NCBI GenBank assembly: GCA_019237515.1
Contig: JAFAGX010000401.1
Span: 1-8,127, forward strand
Origin: Acidobacteriaceae bacterium
Lineage (GTDB): Bacteria; Acidobacteriota; Terriglobia; Terriglobales; SbA1
Length of the DNA stretch: 8,127 nucleotides
Reading direction: 5' to 3'
The translations under genes and the position numbers were made by a program. A model generated the notes under the pieces. That model did not search any database. It was given only the letters and a program-made list of their open reading frames with translations, and was not told the DNA's origin. Of the stretch, positions 6,581-8,127 are shown piece by piece; position 1 is the first letter of the stretch, and each line of letters begins with the position of its first letter.

Positions 6581-7227
6581 CCTCATGGAATGCGAGGTTC
6601 ACGATTGTGCTGTTGGTGTTAGCGGGGACGGCGCTGTTTATGAATACGCGAGTGGCAAAATGTCTTGCTCCCAAGCAAATATCAGTAGCGTCATTTCCCC
6701 TTCAACTCGGGTACTGGAACGGCTCGGAAGTCGTCCTCGACACCGCAGCTCGGAGGATGCTGCGTGGGGCAATACTTCTGCAGCGTGTCTACCACGACAC
6801 GAACACGACCGAGCCCGGCGTTGATCTTTACGTTGCGTATTATCCGAATCAGCATGCGGGCGACCGCCGCCACTTGCCAGAGGAGTGTCTCGCGGGTTCA
6901 GGATGGTCTGCCGTAGAGTCAGCCACTGTGCCCCTCTCGGCTCCGGGACAACAACCTTTCCCCGTAAATCGCCTCGTGGTTGAAAGAGCCGGTGACCGGG
7001 AACTAGTTCTGTACTGGTTCTGGGCGCGCGGCCGAGGCGCCGCAAGTGAGCAATGGGCGAACGCTTATCTCATATTCGACAGTCTCCGCTTGAATCGCAG
7101 TGATGACGCACTCATCCGAATCAACACTCCAATTGCATCGCAGGAAGAAACCTCTGTTGCTGAGCAGCGACTGCTCTCTTTCGCCACGCAGGCGGTTCCC
7201 GCAATGGCAGATTATTTTCCTAGATAA
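6577..7227 (+). CDS. epsI: EpsI-family exosortase-associated protein
   Basis: A 216-residue protein with an N-terminal membrane segment (about 8-22, IVLLVLAGTALFM context) and a soluble domain outside the membrane. It matches the EpsI/exosortase C-terminal-associated family: FPLQLGYWNGSEV (40-52), the block VAYYPNQHAGDRRHLPEECLAGSGW (in parts, 86-110) with His99 and Cys104, ELVLYWFWARGR (142-153) and the SDDALIRINTPI ending (175-186). EpsI proteins occur either fused to or directly downstream of exosortases. Their exact role is unproven, but they are linked to exopolysaccharide and PEP-CTERM export. The start ATG overlaps the exosortase stop as ATGA, indicating translational coupling. A short 3' tail after residue 187 is not clearly conserved. 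No terminator of convincing strength follows the gene. Confidence 0.88.
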   Translation: MTSWNARFTIVLLVLAGTALFMNTRVAKCLAPKQISVASFPLQLGYWNGSEVVLDTAARRMLRGAILLQRVYHDTNTTEPGVDLYVAYYPNQHAGDRRHLPEECLAGSGWSAVESATVPLSAPGQQPFPVNRLVVERAGDRELVLYWFWARGRGAASEQWANAYLIFDSLRLNRSDDALIRINTPIASQEETSVAEQRLLSFATQAVPAMADYFPR

Positions 7228-7287
7228 CGGCGATTGCGGCTTTCCCCCCGCCAAATTTCCCCCGTGCACGTTGCAAAACTCTGCACA

Positions 7288-7317
7288 TTGACATGGTGGA
7301 AAAATCTCGACGAAAAT
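7288..7317 (+). promoter_or_regulatory. possible sigma-70-type promoter for the Ig-like repeat gene
   Basis: A perfect TTGACA (7288-7293) is followed after 18 bp by GAAAAT (7312-7317, four of six matches to TATAAT). It lies in the 160-bp spacer after epsI, about 70 bp before the ATG at 7388, so the Ig-like gene could be transcribed apart from the exosortase cassette. The rest of the spacer shows only weak inverted repeats (GTGCA 7264-7268 with TGCAC 7282-7286). Confidence 0.35.
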
Positions 7318-7387
7318 AATGCGGCTGCGACTTGCGCCACGCGTCGGGGTTTTCTAGCAGCGGTTGTCACGTTATCGCGGTTGACCT

Positions 7388-8127
7388 ATGGGGTTGTATC
7401 GAGTCTTGAGACGCTCAGACGCATGGCGCACGCACACCTTCGCAGCAATAGCGGCAACTGTACTGCTGTGCTTCGCCTCAGCAGGTTTGGTTTTTGCCCA
7501 GGCGCCGACGCTGCTATCCATTACAGTTACTCCCTCCAATGCTTCTTTCGCGGCCGGTACGACACAGCAGATGACCGCCACTGGAACCTTCAGTGACGGC
7601 AGCACCGACGATCTTACAAAATCAGTTAACTGGAACACCGCGGACAATACCATAGCCACTATCGATGGCCAAGGCTTGGCGACAGCGGTATCCCCCGGAA
7701 GCACCGCGGTGATTGCCACTCAAGGCGTTGTTATCGGATCCACGAACCTGACAGTCACATCCGCAACATTGGTTTCTATTGTGGTCACCCCGGCGAATCC
7801 CAGCATTCCTTCGCACGCTCAGCAACAGTTCACAGCGACAGGCACTTTTACAGATAACAGCACCCAAGACGTCACGAAAACTGTGCAATGGAGCTCCTCG
7901 ACGCCGAATGTGGCTAATATCGCGAATGATCCAATGCATAAAGGCCTGGCGACTGGTGCGGCCGCCGGCACTACAACCATCACGGCCACCTCGGACAGCA
8001 TCAGTGGAAGCACAACCTTGAACGTAACCGCCGTACTTGTGTCGCTTGCTGTTACCCCGCCAAACCCCTCGATTGCGTCCGGTACCACTCAGCAATTCAC
8101 CGCAACCGGCACGTATTCCGATCAAAG
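7388..8127 (+). CDS. secreted protein with tandem bacterial Ig-like (Big_2 type) repeats, 3' partial
   Basis: The frame is open from ATG 7388 to the window edge with no stop, giving 246 visible residues. An in-frame TGA at 7382-7384 fixes the ATG as the earliest start. A Sec-type signal peptide is clear: basic start (MGLYRVLRR), hydrophobic core AAIAATVLLCFASAGLVF and likely cleavage near FAQA (36-39). After it come tandem Ig-like units of 86 and 89 residues, each starting with an SIxVTPxN motif (44-51, 130-137, 219-226), continuing with TTQQFTATGTF-type strands, a conserved Trp (81, 168) and an LATA or LATG turn. The pattern matches bacterial Ig-like group 2 domains of adhesins and surface proteins. 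Full length and C-terminal anchoring are unknown; such acidobacterial proteins can be very long or end in another domain. No PEP-CTERM tail can be judged here, so a link to the exosortase is only suggested by position. Confidence 0.82.
   Translation, partial: MGLYRVLRRSDAWRTHTFAAIAATVLLCFASAGLVFAQAPTLLSITVTPSNASFAAGTTQQMTATGTFSDGSTDDLTKSVNWNTADNTIATIDGQGLATAVSPGSTAVIATQGVVIGSTNLTVTSATLVSIVVTPANPSIPSHAQQQFTATGTFTDNSTQDVTKTVQWSSSTPNVANIANDPMHKGLATGAAAGTTTITATSDSISGSTTLNVTAVLVSLAVTPPNPSIASGTTQQFTATGTYSDQ
7511..8127 (+). repeat. tandem Ig-like coding repeats (two full units and part of a third)
   Basis: Unit 1 spans about 7511-7765, unit 2 about 7766-8032 and unit 3 runs from about 8033 past the window edge. 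The first 30 or so residues of each unit are clearly alike, while the later parts differ more, so the repeats are diverged rather than freshly duplicated. Confidence 0.75.

Noticed and set aside
7230..7253. GC-rich GCGG/CCGC inverted repeat after epsI as a terminator
   Set aside because: It has a four-base stem with a loose loop and no T tract; too weak to call.

Overview
The window looks like chromosomal DNA of an acidobacterium, probably class Terriglobia (Koribacter-like). This is an inference from moderate G+C, mostly weak Shine-Dalgarno sequences, an exosortase/PEP-CTERM cassette, and a secreted Ig-like repeat protein whose repeat wording (VTPxNPSI, then TTQQFTATGT) is typical of that group. 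All genes recognised here lie on the + strand.

Region 1 (1-3025) is a branched-chain (leucine) catabolism cluster, entered in mid-gene. It holds the C-terminal half of a biotin-dependent acyl-CoA carboxylase carboxyltransferase subunit (best read as methylcrotonyl-CoA carboxylase beta), HMG-CoA lyase, a crotonase-family enoyl-CoA hydratase (probable methylglutaconyl-CoA hydratase) and a hotdog acyl-CoA thioesterase that overlaps the hydratase. The first three can be read as the final steps of leucine breakdown: methylcrotonyl-CoA to methylglutaconyl-CoA to HMG-CoA to acetoacetate plus acetyl-CoA. Region 2 (3082-4638) is histidine ammonia-lyase (hutH) with a complete MIO motif and no other hut gene in view, so leucine and histidine catabolic genes sit side by side. 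Two spacers in this half (825-852 and 3046-3074) carry degenerate tandem heptanucleotide repeats.

Region 3 (about 4640-7227) is a separate envelope cassette. It has a leader with a 9-bp direct repeat, an uncharacterised membrane protein ending in a PEP-CTERM sorting signal, an eight-helix exosortase with the Cys/Arg/His triad, and an EpsI-family protein. The three genes are tightly packed (6-bp gap, then an ATGA overlap). The exosortase would recognise and cleave the PEP-CTERM tail, so substrate and processing enzyme appear to be encoded as one unit.

Region 4 (7228-8127) holds a spacer with a possible sigma-70 promoter and the 5' part of a signal-peptide-bearing protein made of tandem bacterial Ig-like (Big_2 type) repeats. 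It is open at the window edge and is probably a long extracellular or surface protein.

The most interesting candidate for something under-described is the exosortase cassette, with its apparently dedicated substrate of unknown function.
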